Assembly (NCBI GenBank): GCA_902792535.1
Contig: CADAZU010000008.1
Span: forward strand, 1 to 64,000
Source: an uncultured Bacteroidales bacterium
GTDB lineage: Bacteria > Bacteroidota > Bacteroidia > Bacteroidales > Paludibacteraceae
Reading direction: 5' to 3'
DNA length: 64,000 nucleotides
The notes below the pieces were generated by a model, which saw only the letters and a list, made by a program, of their open reading frames with translations, did not search any database and was not told the DNA's origin. The translations under genes and the position numbers were made by a program. Shown one piece after another: positions 40,924 to 48,585 of this stretch (position 1 is the stretch's first letter; every line of letters starts with the position of its first letter).

Positions 40924-41715
40924 ATGCGTATGAGACAATCTTTGAAGAAGTTTTTTCTGAATGACAACTGGATTATGGCGGTCATTCTTCTGAATGCCGG
41001 TATTATCTATTTGCAAGTCAGCGGATACGAGAACACCTTGCTAAATATACTGGACTCGGCATGCACGGTCATTTTTATCATTGAGATGTGCGTGAAAATA
41101 AACGAATATACGCTGCGCGGATATTGGTCTAGTTTCTGGAACCGGATGGACTGTATATTGGTGATCTTATCCATCCCCTCGCTTCTCAATCTTTTTATAC
41201 CGACGATGGCGAGCAACCTCTCCGTTCTGTTGCTTCTCAGGACTCTGCGCGTTCTTCGTTTTTTCCGTATTATGCGCCTCTTCCCGAATTTCGCAAAGGT
41301 CGTTACCGGCTTCAAAATAGCGATGCGGCAGTCGTATGGTGTCTTGCTGAGTTTTTTTGTGATTATTGTGGTCTTTGGTTTGCTGAATTGCAGCCTTTTC
41401 AGAGAGGCGGATCCGGCGCATTTCTGCACGCCTTTGCGCTCGATCTATTCGGTCTTCCAGATCTGCACGATTGAGGGCTGGTATGAAATACCAAATGCCG
41501 TTGCGGCGTATTACGGAGATTCGACTGTGATTGCGCATTTTATCCGGATTTACTTCACTTTCCTGCTCTTGATGGGAGGAATTATCGGAATGTCGTTTAT
41601 CAATTCGATTTTTGTGGATGCGATGGTTTCCGACAACAATAATGACCTCGAAAAGCAGATCAAATCTCTCCAGAAAAGTGTCGATGAACTCAAATCCCTC
41701 CTGGAAAAGAAATAA
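40924..41715 (+). CDS. Voltage-gated-type ion channel subunit
   Basis: A 263-residue protein with the S1-S6 plan of bacterial voltage-gated cation channels. S4 has arginines at regular spacing (LLLLRTLRVLRFFRIMRLF, residues 103-121). The pore loop is SVFQICTIEGWYEIP; the filter TIEGW differs from TLESW of NaChBac. S6 is LLLMGGIIGMSFINSIF and a coiled coil (LEKQIKSLQKSVDELKSLLEK) closes the chain, as in tetrameric channels. Selectivity for Na or Ca cannot be judged. The start is ATG 40924 or 40930. A TACCTTTG element at 40875-40882 suggests a promoter although its -33 half is weak. Confidence 0.9.
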   Translation: MRMRQSLKKFFLNDNWIMAVILLNAGIIYLQVSGYENTLLNILDSACTVIFIIEMCVKINEYTLRGYWSSFWNRMDCILVILSIPSLLNLFIPTMASNLSVLLLLRTLRVLRFFRIMRLFPNFAKVVTGFKIAMRQSYGVLLSFFVIIVVFGLLNCSLFREADPAHFCTPLRSIYSVFQICTIEGWYEIPNAVAAYYGDSTVIAHFIRIYFTFLLLMGGIIGMSFINSIFVDAMVSDNNNDLEKQIKSLQKSVDELKSLLEKK

Positions 41716-41737
41716 ACCCGTTTTGTTGACTTTGGAC

Positions 41738-41843
41738 ACGGCTTTGCCGTCCTCTCTCTGCATTTCTCGCGCATCTTGCGCGAGCCTTATGTTGTTCCTT
41801 TCGTCTTTTTCTTCTTGGTAGTTTCAGGGCGATGCCATCGCCC
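41738..41843. repeat. Three mini-hairpins
   Basis: ACGGCTTTGCCGT (41738-41750), CTCGCGCATCTTGCGCGAG (41766-41784) and GGGCGATGCCATCGCCC (41827-41843): stems of 5, 8 and 7 bp, all with 3-base loops. Confidence 0.8.
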
Positions 41844-41867
41844 GCCCTTTCGTTTTTTTTCAAAAAA

Positions 41868-41899
41868 TTTGCATATGTCAAATATTTTTTGTACCTTTG
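41868..41899 (+). promoter_or_regulatory. Promoter of the repeat-led small gene A
   Basis: TTTG (41868-41871), 20 bases, TACCTTTG (41892-41899). Transcription should begin within about ten bases of the first repeat unit. Confidence 0.8.
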
Positions 41900-41910
41900 C
41901 ACCGATTTTG

Positions 41911-42038
41911 ACCCCACCTAGTTTGACCTAGTCCGACCTAGTTCGACCTAGTTTGACCTAGTTTGACCTAGTCCGACCTAGGTAAACCTAGTCCGACCTA
42001 GTCCGAATAAGCCCTAAATAAGGCCTGCATAAGGGTAC
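41911..42038 (+). repeat. Tandem 10-mer and 11-mer leader repeats A
   Basis: From 41911 to 42005 nine to ten 10-mers with pattern GTYYGACCTA run in perfect register. They are followed by three 11-mers with core ATAAG (42006-42016, 42017-42027, 42028-42038). The unit length equals one turn of DNA. Confidence 0.9.
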
Positions 42039-42110
42039 CTTCGTGGGTGTCCTAGACTTTGTTAATTGATACTACGACACAATAGACTGAAACACAGCAC
42101 ATTACGCACC

Positions 42111-42782
42111 ATGTCAATGCACTTGAAAACCATAGTGATTAACCGTTTGAAATGGGATGGATTCGATTTTGTCTCACTTCCGCGGTCTGCCACGCCTCAC
42201 AAACGGGGTGTGTACTACTTTCATGCCTGCGTGGGAGTGAAAGCCTTGTGGGGTGCCATGGACACACGAAAAGAAGGTCAACACTACAAGAAACGCATCG
42301 TCGTCCGCCCTTCGCGCTTTCGTGACGGACTCTTCGAACTCTACACGTACCATTTCCCGACCCATTGGTCCAAAGCCTGTGTCGCCAACCGTGAGTTGAT
42401 CAAAGAAGCCCAACGTCTGGCGCACGCCATCGAGCACGACCATTCCTTGGAGGCACTCACTTGGCGCGTGCGCTTCTTCAACCATTATTTCACGGTCGTC
42501 AAAGGCGGCGCGAAGCCCGAAGAAGGCATGAAACGCTATGCCCGTTTCTACCAATATACATACGTCTCGATCTACCGCCAACTCCAAGCCGAGCGCAAGA
42601 AAGCCGCCGAACCGGAACCCGTCTCATTTGAGCCCGTCTCCTCGGATCAGCCCTTCCGTCTCCGGCAACACACCTTCAAAACCGCCTCAAACACGGTTCT
42701 GAATGCCTTTTTCCACCCAAACAACACCTTTTCCAACCCCAATGAGCGCTCTTGGAAAGCCAATTTACCGCCTCCGATATAA
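42111..42782 (+). CDS. Small basic protein A of a repeat-led paralogue pair
   Basis: A 223-residue protein of unknown function. The start is ATG 42111; a longer frame from 42066 is leader. It has no signal peptide or membrane segment. The core (residues 60-170) shares motifs in order and spacing with the protein at 61374: P-x2-W-S-K, a helical stretch ending H-x2-L, W-R-V-R-F, then Y-x-R-x8-I-Y-x2-L-x-A. The C-terminal 50 residues are Pro/Asn/Ser-rich. The pattern is faintly like small Bacteroidetes proteins with an R-x-F...W motif set, but I cannot name a family. Confidence 0.75.
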   Translation: MSMHLKTIVINRLKWDGFDFVSLPRSATPHKRGVYYFHACVGVKALWGAMDTRKEGQHYKKRIVVRPSRFRDGLFELYTYHFPTHWSKACVANRELIKEAQRLAHAIEHDHSLEALTWRVRFFNHYFTVVKGGAKPEEGMKRYARFYQYTYVSIYRQLQAERKKAAEPEPVSFEPVSSDQPFRLRQHTFKTASNTVLNAFFHPNNTFSNPNERSWKANLPPPI

Positions 42783-42799
42783 AAAATCGCACAAAATTC

Positions 42800-42830
42800 T
42801 TGCATATATCAAATATTTTTTGTAATTTTG
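42800..42830 (+). promoter_or_regulatory. Promoter of rho
   Basis: TTG (42800-42802), 20 bases, TAATTTTG (42823-42830). It gives a leader of about 80 bases. Confidence 0.8.
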
Positions 42831-42917
42831 CAGCGGATTTCAGTAGAAGGATCTTTCTGCCGGATAATTTCCAAAGATTTACATTACTTATTTCCAAGCA
42901 CATACATTATATTATTT

Positions 42918-44765
42918 ATGCAATACGAATTACAAAAACTCGAGCGGATGACGCTCGAACAAGTGCGTGAGATTGCCGTCGAAATGGGTCTGAATCCCCG
43001 TCGCAGCCAGTCTATACGCGAGATCAGTTATGCTATTTTGGACGCCCAGGCGGACCAGCGCGCCGCAGATGTGCAGGCGAAAGAAGACGCCCGTGCGGCA
43101 GCCGGTCAGGCGCCCAAACGCGAACGCACCCGGGGCGTGAAGAAAACAGCAAAGAAAGTGAACACATCCGGTCTGAAGAGCGAGCACGTGGTAGCCACCG
43201 TGGGTACCGAGAAAGAGCAGTTGGCGCAGATGGAAGAGCAGATTGCAGCGGACGGACATCGTCCGAACAAGACCGTTCAGGCGGCAAAGCCGTTAGTTGC
43301 TGTTACCCTTCCGCCGGTAGAGGAAAGCAAAGAGCCGAAAGAGGTAGCTCCGGAGGTTCCTGCTGCGACCGAAGAGACGAAAGAAGAGGCTCCTGCTGCT
43401 CCGAAGAAGAAACGCGGACGTCCGAAAAAGAGTGAGACTCCCGTAGAGGAAGCACAAACTACACCCAAACTCCCCGCAAAAGAGGAGAAATCCGATGAAA
43501 AGCCGAAAGAGGAGAAGCCCAAAGAGGAGCAACCCAAAGAGGAGAAATCGGAGAAACAAGAGCAACCCAAAGAGGAGAAATCGGAGAAACAGGAGAAGCC
43601 GAAGAAACAGGAGAAGCCGGAGAGACCGGCTATGCCGGATTTAGGAGAGAACGTGATTGCGATGGGTACATTGGAATGCACGCCGGACGGTTACGGATTC
43701 CTCCGCTCCGCCGACTACAACTACCTGCCGAGCCCGGACGACGTCTATGTCAGCAAAGACCAGATGCGCCAGTACGGTCTCAAACCCGGCGACACCGTGG
43801 AGTGCTCCATCCGTTTGAACCCGCAGCCGGAGAAATTCTTCCCGATGGACAAGATCATCCGCATCAACGGTCTGAACCCTGAGTTGGCGAAAAAACGTGT
43901 GGCGTTTGAGAACCTCACCCCGCTCTTCCCTGACCAGAAATTCAAACTCTGCACGGGTCATAACGACTCGCTTAGCGTGCGCATGATCGACCTCTTCTCG
44001 CCGATCGGTAAAGGTCAGCGCGGACTGATCGTTGCGCAACCGAAGACCGGTAAGACGGTGTTACTCAAAGAGTTAGCCAATGCTATTTTGAAGAATAATC
44101 CGGAGGTTTATATGATCGTTCTGCTGATCGACGAGCGTCCGGAAGAGGTGACCGACATGGCGCGCAGCGTGGATGCCGAAGTGATCGCTTCGACCTTCGA
44201 CGAGCCGGCAGAGAACCATGTCCGCGTGGCGAATATCGTGCATGAGAAAGCGAAGAGACTGGTGGAAAGCGGTCACGATGTTGTGATCCTTTTGGATTCG
44301 ATCACGCGTCTGGCACGCGCATACAACACGGTTGCTCCTTCGAGCGGCAAAGTGCTGTCCGGCGGTGTCGAAGCGCAGGCTTTGCACAAACCCAAACGCT
44401 TCTTCGGCGCGGCTCGTAACATCGAGAACGGCGGTAGTCTGACGATCATCGCAACGGCTCTGACCGAGACCGGAAGCAAGATGGACGACCTGATCTTCGA
44501 GGAGTTCAAGGGAACAGGAAACATGGAGTTGCAGCTTGACCGCAAGCTGGCGAACCGCCGCATCTTCCCTGCTGTCGACATCCCTGCTTCGAGCACCCGC
44601 CGCGACGACCTGCTGCTTCCGGCAGACGTGCTGAGCCGCATGTGGCAGATCCGTAAGATGCTGAGCGACATGAGTGGTCAGGAAGCCATGGAGAAGCTCA
44701 AAGCATACATGGAGCGCACCGAGGACAACGACGAGTTCCTGCTCGCTGTCAACGGAGCGAGATAA
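42918..44765 (+). CDS. rho: Transcription termination factor Rho with long acidic/basic insertion
   Basis: A 615-residue Rho helicase. The start is ATG 42918 ([20 protein letters not shown]), a Rho N-terminal helix. The RNA-binding CSD fold is [31 protein letters not shown]. Walker A is [17 protein letters not shown], Walker [17 protein letters not shown], and Q- and R-loops are present ([21 protein letters not shown]). Residues 60-240 are a Lys/Glu/Pro-rich insertion with repeated [13 protein letters not shown] runs, common in Bacteroidetes Rho but long here; it is probably disordered and RNA-binding. Confidence 0.95.
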   Translation: MQYELQKLERMTLEQVREIAVEMGLNPRRSQSIREISYAILDAQADQRAADVQAKEDARAAAGQAPKRERTRGVKKTAKKVNTSGLKSEHVVATVGTEKEQLAQMEEQIAADGHRPNKTVQAAKPLVAVTLPPVEESKEPKEVAPEVPAATEETKEEAPAAPKKKRGRPKKSETPVEEAQTTPKLPAKEEKSDEKPKEEKPKEEQPKEEKSEKQEQPKEEKSEKQEKPKKQEKPERPAMPDLGENVIAMGTLECTPDGYGFLRSADYNYLPSPDDVYVSKDQMRQYGLKPGDTVECSIRLNPQPEKFFPMDKIIRINGLNPELAKKRVAFENLTPLFPDQKFKLCTGHNDSLSVRMIDLFSPIGKGQRGLIVAQPKTGKTVLLKELANAILKNNPEVYMIVLLIDERPEEVTDMARSVDAEVIASTFDEPAENHVRVANIVHEKAKRLVESGHDVVILLDSITRLARAYNTVAPSSGKVLSGGVEAQALHKPKRFFGAARNIENGGSLTIIATALTETGSKMDDLIFEEFKGTGNMELQLDRKLANRRIFPAVDIPASSTRRDDLLLPADVLSRMWQIRKMLSDMSGQEAMEKLKAYMERTEDNDEFLLAVNGAR

Positions 44766-44780
44766 ATGTACAATGTACAA

Positions 44781-44808
44781 AATTGACAATTGATAATTGA
44801 GAATTGAA
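44781..44808 (+). repeat. Heptamer junction array providing the aroQ TTG start
   Basis: Four perfect heptamers AATTGAC, AATTGAT, AATTGAG, AATTGAA fill the gap after rho, and the last contains the TTG start of aroQ (44804). Confidence 0.9.
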
Positions 44809-45253
44809 GATTCTTATTATAAACGGTCCGAACTTGAATCGTCTGGGAATTCGGAAGCCTGAGATCTACGGTTCCAAGACGATGGCACAGATTTTGTTGG
44901 ACATCCAGCGGAAATGGCAGGATGTGCATTTTGTGTACCGTCAGTCGAACCACGAAGGGGATCTGATTGACTGGATACAGGAGCCTTCAGCCGATAGCCT
45001 TCAGCCGTCAGATGTGGCAGGTATCGTGCTGAACGCGGGCGGGTACAGCCACACGAGCGTGGCACTACGCGACGCTGTGGAGGAATGCGAAGTGCCGGTG
45101 GTGGAAGTGCATATAAGCGACATCTCCCAACGCGAACCGTTCAGACGGACCAGCCTCCTCACGGACGTGTGCGCGCATAGTATAATAGGAAAAGGAACAG
45201 ACGGCTACCAAGAAGCCGTAGAGTGGCTATTACTCACCCGGAAAAAGCAATAA
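44804..45253 (+). CDS. aroQ: 3-dehydroquinate dehydratase, type II
   Basis: A 149-residue shikimate-pathway enzyme. The N-terminal KILIINGPNLNRLGIRKPEIYG is the family signature with the catalytic Arg/Tyr loop, VLNAGGYSHTSVALRDAV the substrate-binding loop, and EVHISDISQREPFRRTSLLTD holds the catalytic His. The start is TTG (44804) in a heptamer array, placed where the family's Met normally sits; no in-frame ATG is available. Residues EPSADSLQPSDVAG in the middle are lengthened by a four-heptamer insertion (44984-45011). Confidence 0.95.
   Translation: MKILIINGPNLNRLGIRKPEIYGSKTMAQILLDIQRKWQDVHFVYRQSNHEGDLIDWIQEPSADSLQPSDVAGIVLNAGGYSHTSVALRDAVEECEVPVVEVHISDISQREPFRRTSLLTDVCAHSIIGKGTDGYQEAVEWLLLTRKKQ
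44984..45011 (+). repeat. In-coding heptamer array in aroQ
   Basis: Four heptamers CCTTCAG, CCGATAG, CCTTCAG, CCGTCAG lie in frame inside aroQ, just before the conserved LNAGGYSHTS loop. Confidence 0.85.
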
Positions 45254-45262
45254 CCCAAGAAA

Positions 45263-47839
45263 ATGAAACAACTAAGTATAATTATTTCGCTCCTGTTGCT
45301 GACCGTCAGCATGTTTGCCGCACAAGTAACAGGTAAGGTAGTTGACTTCGGCACAAAGCAGGCTATCGATTTTGCGAACGTCAGTGTCTTAAAGCCATCA
45401 GCTGACAACTCGCAACCGTCAGAACAACTTGTGACCGGAACCATTACCGACGCTACAGGAGCATTTACACTTGAGTTGGCGGACGGTAAGTACGCCATCG
45501 TCGTTTCCTTCATGGGCTATAGCGAACAGCGCAAAGAGATCACCGTAGCCGGCAAACCGCTTAACATCGGACGCATCCAACTCAAAGAAGACACCCAGAC
45601 GCTGAGCGAAGTGGAAGTGGTGGGACAAGGCAGTTCGATGCGGTTCGAGCTGGACAAGAAAGTCTTCACCGTGGATCAGAATATCGCTTCTGCCGGTGCG
45701 TCCGTGACAGACGTGCTGGAGAACATTCCTTCCGTCGATGTGGATCAGGAAGGTACGATCTCGCTGCGCAACAGCGAAGATGTGGAGATCTGGATTAACG
45801 GCAAGCCCGCCGGACTCAACTCCGAGAACCGCGGACAAGTGCTGCAACAGATGCCCGCCGGTACAATCGAGAAAATAGAAATCATTACCAACCCTTCCGC
45901 TAAGTTCAGTCCCGAAGGTACATCCGGAATCATCAATCTGGTTATGAAAAAAGACCGTGCAGCCGGTTATTACGGATCGGTACAAGCCGGTTTGGACTAT
46001 GCGCTGGCGGCGCCATGGAACGTGCCACCCGGAGCGAACCTCGGATTTAACATCAATTTCAATGCAGGTCCGGTGGACGGCTATTTCAACGTCGGCTACC
46101 GCTATCATATCAGCAACGGCGGCAGCAAGACCGACCGGTATAACTTATCCGGCGCAGGAGCTCAACAGTTGGACAGTTCGTTGATCCAGAGCCACTTGCT
46201 GCAAGAAGGAACGCAGACCCATCGCGGCGGAGGACTCTTTGCCCGCGCAGGGTTCAATTTCCGTCTGGCGGAAGGCCATACACTGGGTGTGTCCGGTTTC
46301 GGCATGGTGAGCGAACCCAATGCGTTCAAAATGACCAACTCCAACCACCGTACGTACCTGTTGACGCAGCCGAATGGGACTGTTCTGCGTGACTACACCC
46401 GCGACCAGAGCGGCACAGGCTCGCACCCGGGAGGAAACGCGACACTCGACTACACTTTCGAACTGGACAACCATAAACTGTACGTCAGCGGCACATACAA
46501 CAACTTCGGCTTTAACATGTTGACCGATTACATGCAGGCGGACCGGAATCTGACGACCAACTTGTATGACACAACGTACCAAGACCAGACCAGCCTCAGC
46601 AAAGACCAGAGTATCGAGGTGAAAGCGGACTACGAATGGAAACCGACGCAGCAGAGCCGTCTGGAGGCAGGATACGACTACACCCGCAGCTGGAACAACA
46701 GCACGGCGGATGCACATAACAACGACAAACAGGGCGCGCATATTAAGGAGTTGTTCCCGTACTACGCAGACTTCAACGGTCTGACGCAGAACCACGCGCT
46801 CTATATCACGTACGGCAACCGGTTCTTCGACCGTCTGTCAATCCAGGTCGGACTCCGCGGCGAGTACTACATGCGCCATCTGGAGTCGAGTTACAAAGAC
46901 GACGCCGGCACGATTCAGGACTCCTATGCCGCTTTCCCGAACAAGAAAGACACGGCGTATTTCCAGCTCTACCCGAGCGCTTATATCAGTTATGATTTCG
47001 GCAACGGGCATGAGTTGCAACTCAACTACACGCGGCGTGTGAACCGCCCGTGGGGACACCAGATCAACCCGCGTATGGACTTCAGCGATAGTACCAACAT
47101 CAGTTACGGTAACGTCGATCTGCTCCCTGCTTTCTCCAATAACTTGGAGCTGAATTACCTCAAGACTTGGGAGCGGCACACGCTCTCCGCCGGAATATTC
47201 TGGAAGTACCGCGAAGGAGCCGTGCAGAACGTCAAATACATGGACGGCGAGGTGATGAAGAATACCTATTTCAACATCTCTACCCGTCAAGATCTGGGTG
47301 TGGAGGTCGTTGCCAAGAACCGGCTCTTCGGCGAAGTGCTGCAACTGACCACCAGCGCCAATTTCTATTGGAACAACGTCTCTGCGGTGAACCAAGATCT
47401 GGTTCACCAAGGCAACACGATCCATATCAACCTGCCGGCGCAGAACATCTTTGCCGGCTCGGTACGCGTCAATGCGCAGTTCCTATTCACCAAGAATTTC
47501 AGCGGACAGATCTCTGCCAACTACCGCTCTCCGCGCGTAGTGGCACAAGGAACGACGAGCCACAGCTATTCGATCGACATCGGTCTGAGGCACACTTTCC
47601 TCAACAAACAACTGGCGCTGGCGCTCAACGTGCGCGACCTGCTGGACAGCCGCGCGCGGCGTAACACCACTTGGGGAGACGGCTTCTGGCAATTCAGCGA
47701 AAACCGCTGGCATAGCCGTACAATCAGCCTGACGCTGACCTATAACTTCGGAAATCAGACCGGCAAACGCCGCTCCGATAGAGGCGAAGGTCGACGACAG
47801 CGGAAACAGCAATATGGACTATTGAGAATTGAAAATTGA
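45263..47839 (+). CDS. TonB-dependent-receptor-type outer-membrane protein
   Basis: An 858-residue protein. A signal peptide (IIISLLLLTVSMFAAQ) precedes a carboxypeptidase-regulatory domain (VTGKVVDFGTKQAIDFANVSVLK, DGKYAIVVSFMGYSEQRKEITV), then a TonB-plug-like part (VTDVLENIPSVDVDQEGTISLRNSEDVEIWINGKPA, QMPAGTIEKIEIITNPSAKFSPEGTSGIINLV) and a 600-residue barrel. It probably takes up a nutrient or adheres to it; the ligand is unknown. The domain order matches the OMP_b-brl_3 type of Bacteroidetes receptors. Its last residues (RIEN) come from the heptamer array, and the region at 45395-45422 is an in-frame heptamer insertion. Confidence 0.88.
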   Translation: MKQLSIIISLLLLTVSMFAAQVTGKVVDFGTKQAIDFANVSVLKPSADNSQPSEQLVTGTITDATGAFTLELADGKYAIVVSFMGYSEQRKEITVAGKPLNIGRIQLKEDTQTLSEVEVVGQGSSMRFELDKKVFTVDQNIASAGASVTDVLENIPSVDVDQEGTISLRNSEDVEIWINGKPAGLNSENRGQVLQQMPAGTIEKIEIITNPSAKFSPEGTSGIINLVMKKDRAAGYYGSVQAGLDYALAAPWNVPPGANLGFNINFNAGPVDGYFNVGYRYHISNGGSKTDRYNLSGAGAQQLDSSLIQSHLLQEGTQTHRGGGLFARAGFNFRLAEGHTLGVSGFGMVSEPNAFKMTNSNHRTYLLTQPNGTVLRDYTRDQSGTGSHPGGNATLDYTFELDNHKLYVSGTYNNFGFNMLTDYMQADRNLTTNLYDTTYQDQTSLSKDQSIEVKADYEWKPTQQSRLEAGYDYTRSWNNSTADAHNNDKQGAHIKELFPYYADFNGLTQNHALYITYGNRFFDRLSIQVGLRGEYYMRHLESSYKDDAGTIQDSYAAFPNKKDTAYFQLYPSAYISYDFGNGHELQLNYTRRVNRPWGHQINPRMDFSDSTNISYGNVDLLPAFSNNLELNYLKTWERHTLSAGIFWKYREGAVQNVKYMDGEVMKNTYFNISTRQDLGVEVVAKNRLFGEVLQLTTSANFYWNNVSAVNQDLVHQGNTIHINLPAQNIFAGSVRVNAQFLFTKNFSGQISANYRSPRVVAQGTTSHSYSIDIGLRHTFLNKQLALALNVRDLLDSRARRNTTWGDGFWQFSENRWHSRTISLTLTYNFGNQTGKRRSDRGEGRRQRKQQYGLLRIEN
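45395..45422 (+). repeat. In-coding heptamer array in the TonB-type receptor gene
   Basis: Four heptamers CCATCAG, CTGACAA, CTCGCAA, CCGTCAG code for the residues between VSVLK and QLVTGTIT. Two of them match the aroQ array units CCTTCAG/CCGTCAG at 6-7 of 7 bases. Confidence 0.8.
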
Positions 47840-47843
47840 GAAT
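47820..47843 (+). repeat. Heptamer junction array joining receptor and porT
   Basis: Repeats ATTGAG, AATTGAA, AATTGAG and AATT. The array holds the receptor's last codons, its TGA stop and the porT TTG start at 47836. Confidence 0.85.
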
Positions 47844-48585
47844 TACGAATAGATTTCGAATCATAGTAGTATTATGTGCTCTGTGTGCCGTTTCGGCGCA
47901 GGCACAAATGGCGCAGAACAGGCCGTATGTGGATGACAAACTCTTCCATTTCGGATTCCAGCTGGGTGTGAATGTTTCCTCCTTCCTCATTACCGACAGC
48001 GAGACACCGATCACAAATCCGCTGACGGGCGAAACGGAGATCTACCACTCCCGTGTTAGCAGTCTGCTGCCCGGTTTTCATGTGGGGTTTGTGTCCGACC
48101 TGCGGCTGTGTCAGTATCTGAACCTGCGCTTCTGTCCGGGTCTGCAGTTCTCCAACCGAACGATCAGTTATAAGACCGAAAGCGGCAATCCCGTCAAAGG
48201 AACGCCCGGCAAGAACGGCGCAAGCATTGATATCTTGGCGATCCCCGTGTATCTACCGCTGTATCTCAAATGGTCTGCGGCGCGGGAAGGCAACTACCGA
48301 CCTTATGTTCTCGCCGGAGGAGGCGTCAGTTTCAATGTCAGCCGCGACAGAGAGAAACCTGTTCTGCTCAACATGACCGACTATTTCGCCGAAGTGGGTT
48401 TCGGCGTTGATCTCTATTTCCGGTGGTTTAAATTCTGCCCCGAGATCACGTACCGTTTCGGCTTTGCGAACCAACTGGCGCCGGCAGAAGGACGCATGGA
48501 GTTAGCACCTCTGGATGCCTTCTATACCAACTCGATCGCACGCATGACGAGTCATTGCATCTGTCTGACCTTCAATTTCGAATGA
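47836..48585 (+). CDS. porT: PorT-like type IX secretion outer-membrane protein
   Basis: A 249-residue outer-membrane barrel with signal peptide (ALCAVSAQAQ). The conserved DDKLFHFGFQLGVNVSSFLI at the mature N-terminus, the R-V-S-S-L-L-P-G-F-H-V-G-F strand and the final aromatic strand (CICLTFNFE) match the PorT/SprT family of Porphyromonas and Flavobacterium. PorT is essential for type IX secretion and gliding in those bacteria. The start is TTG in the heptamer array, where the family starts. No other type IX genes are in the window. Confidence 0.8.
   Translation: MRITNRFRIIVVLCALCAVSAQAQMAQNRPYVDDKLFHFGFQLGVNVSSFLITDSETPITNPLTGETEIYHSRVSSLLPGFHVGFVSDLRLCQYLNLRFCPGLQFSNRTISYKTESGNPVKGTPGKNGASIDILAIPVYLPLYLKWSAAREGNYRPYVLAGGGVSFNVSRDREKPVLLNMTDYFAEVGFGVDLYFRWFKFCPEITYRFGFANQLAPAEGRMELAPLDAFYTNSIARMTSHCICLTFNFE

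Larger units (their letters stand above)
41716..42110. other. Spacer with hairpins, promoter and repeat leader
   Basis: This 395-base stretch has no gene. It holds three mini-hairpins, a strong promoter, and two tandem-repeat blocks leading to the small gene at 42111; each is listed separately. Confidence 0.8.

Noticed and set aside
41911..42038. CRISPR array
   Set aside because: Repeats are 10-11 bases with no spacers and no cas genes are nearby.
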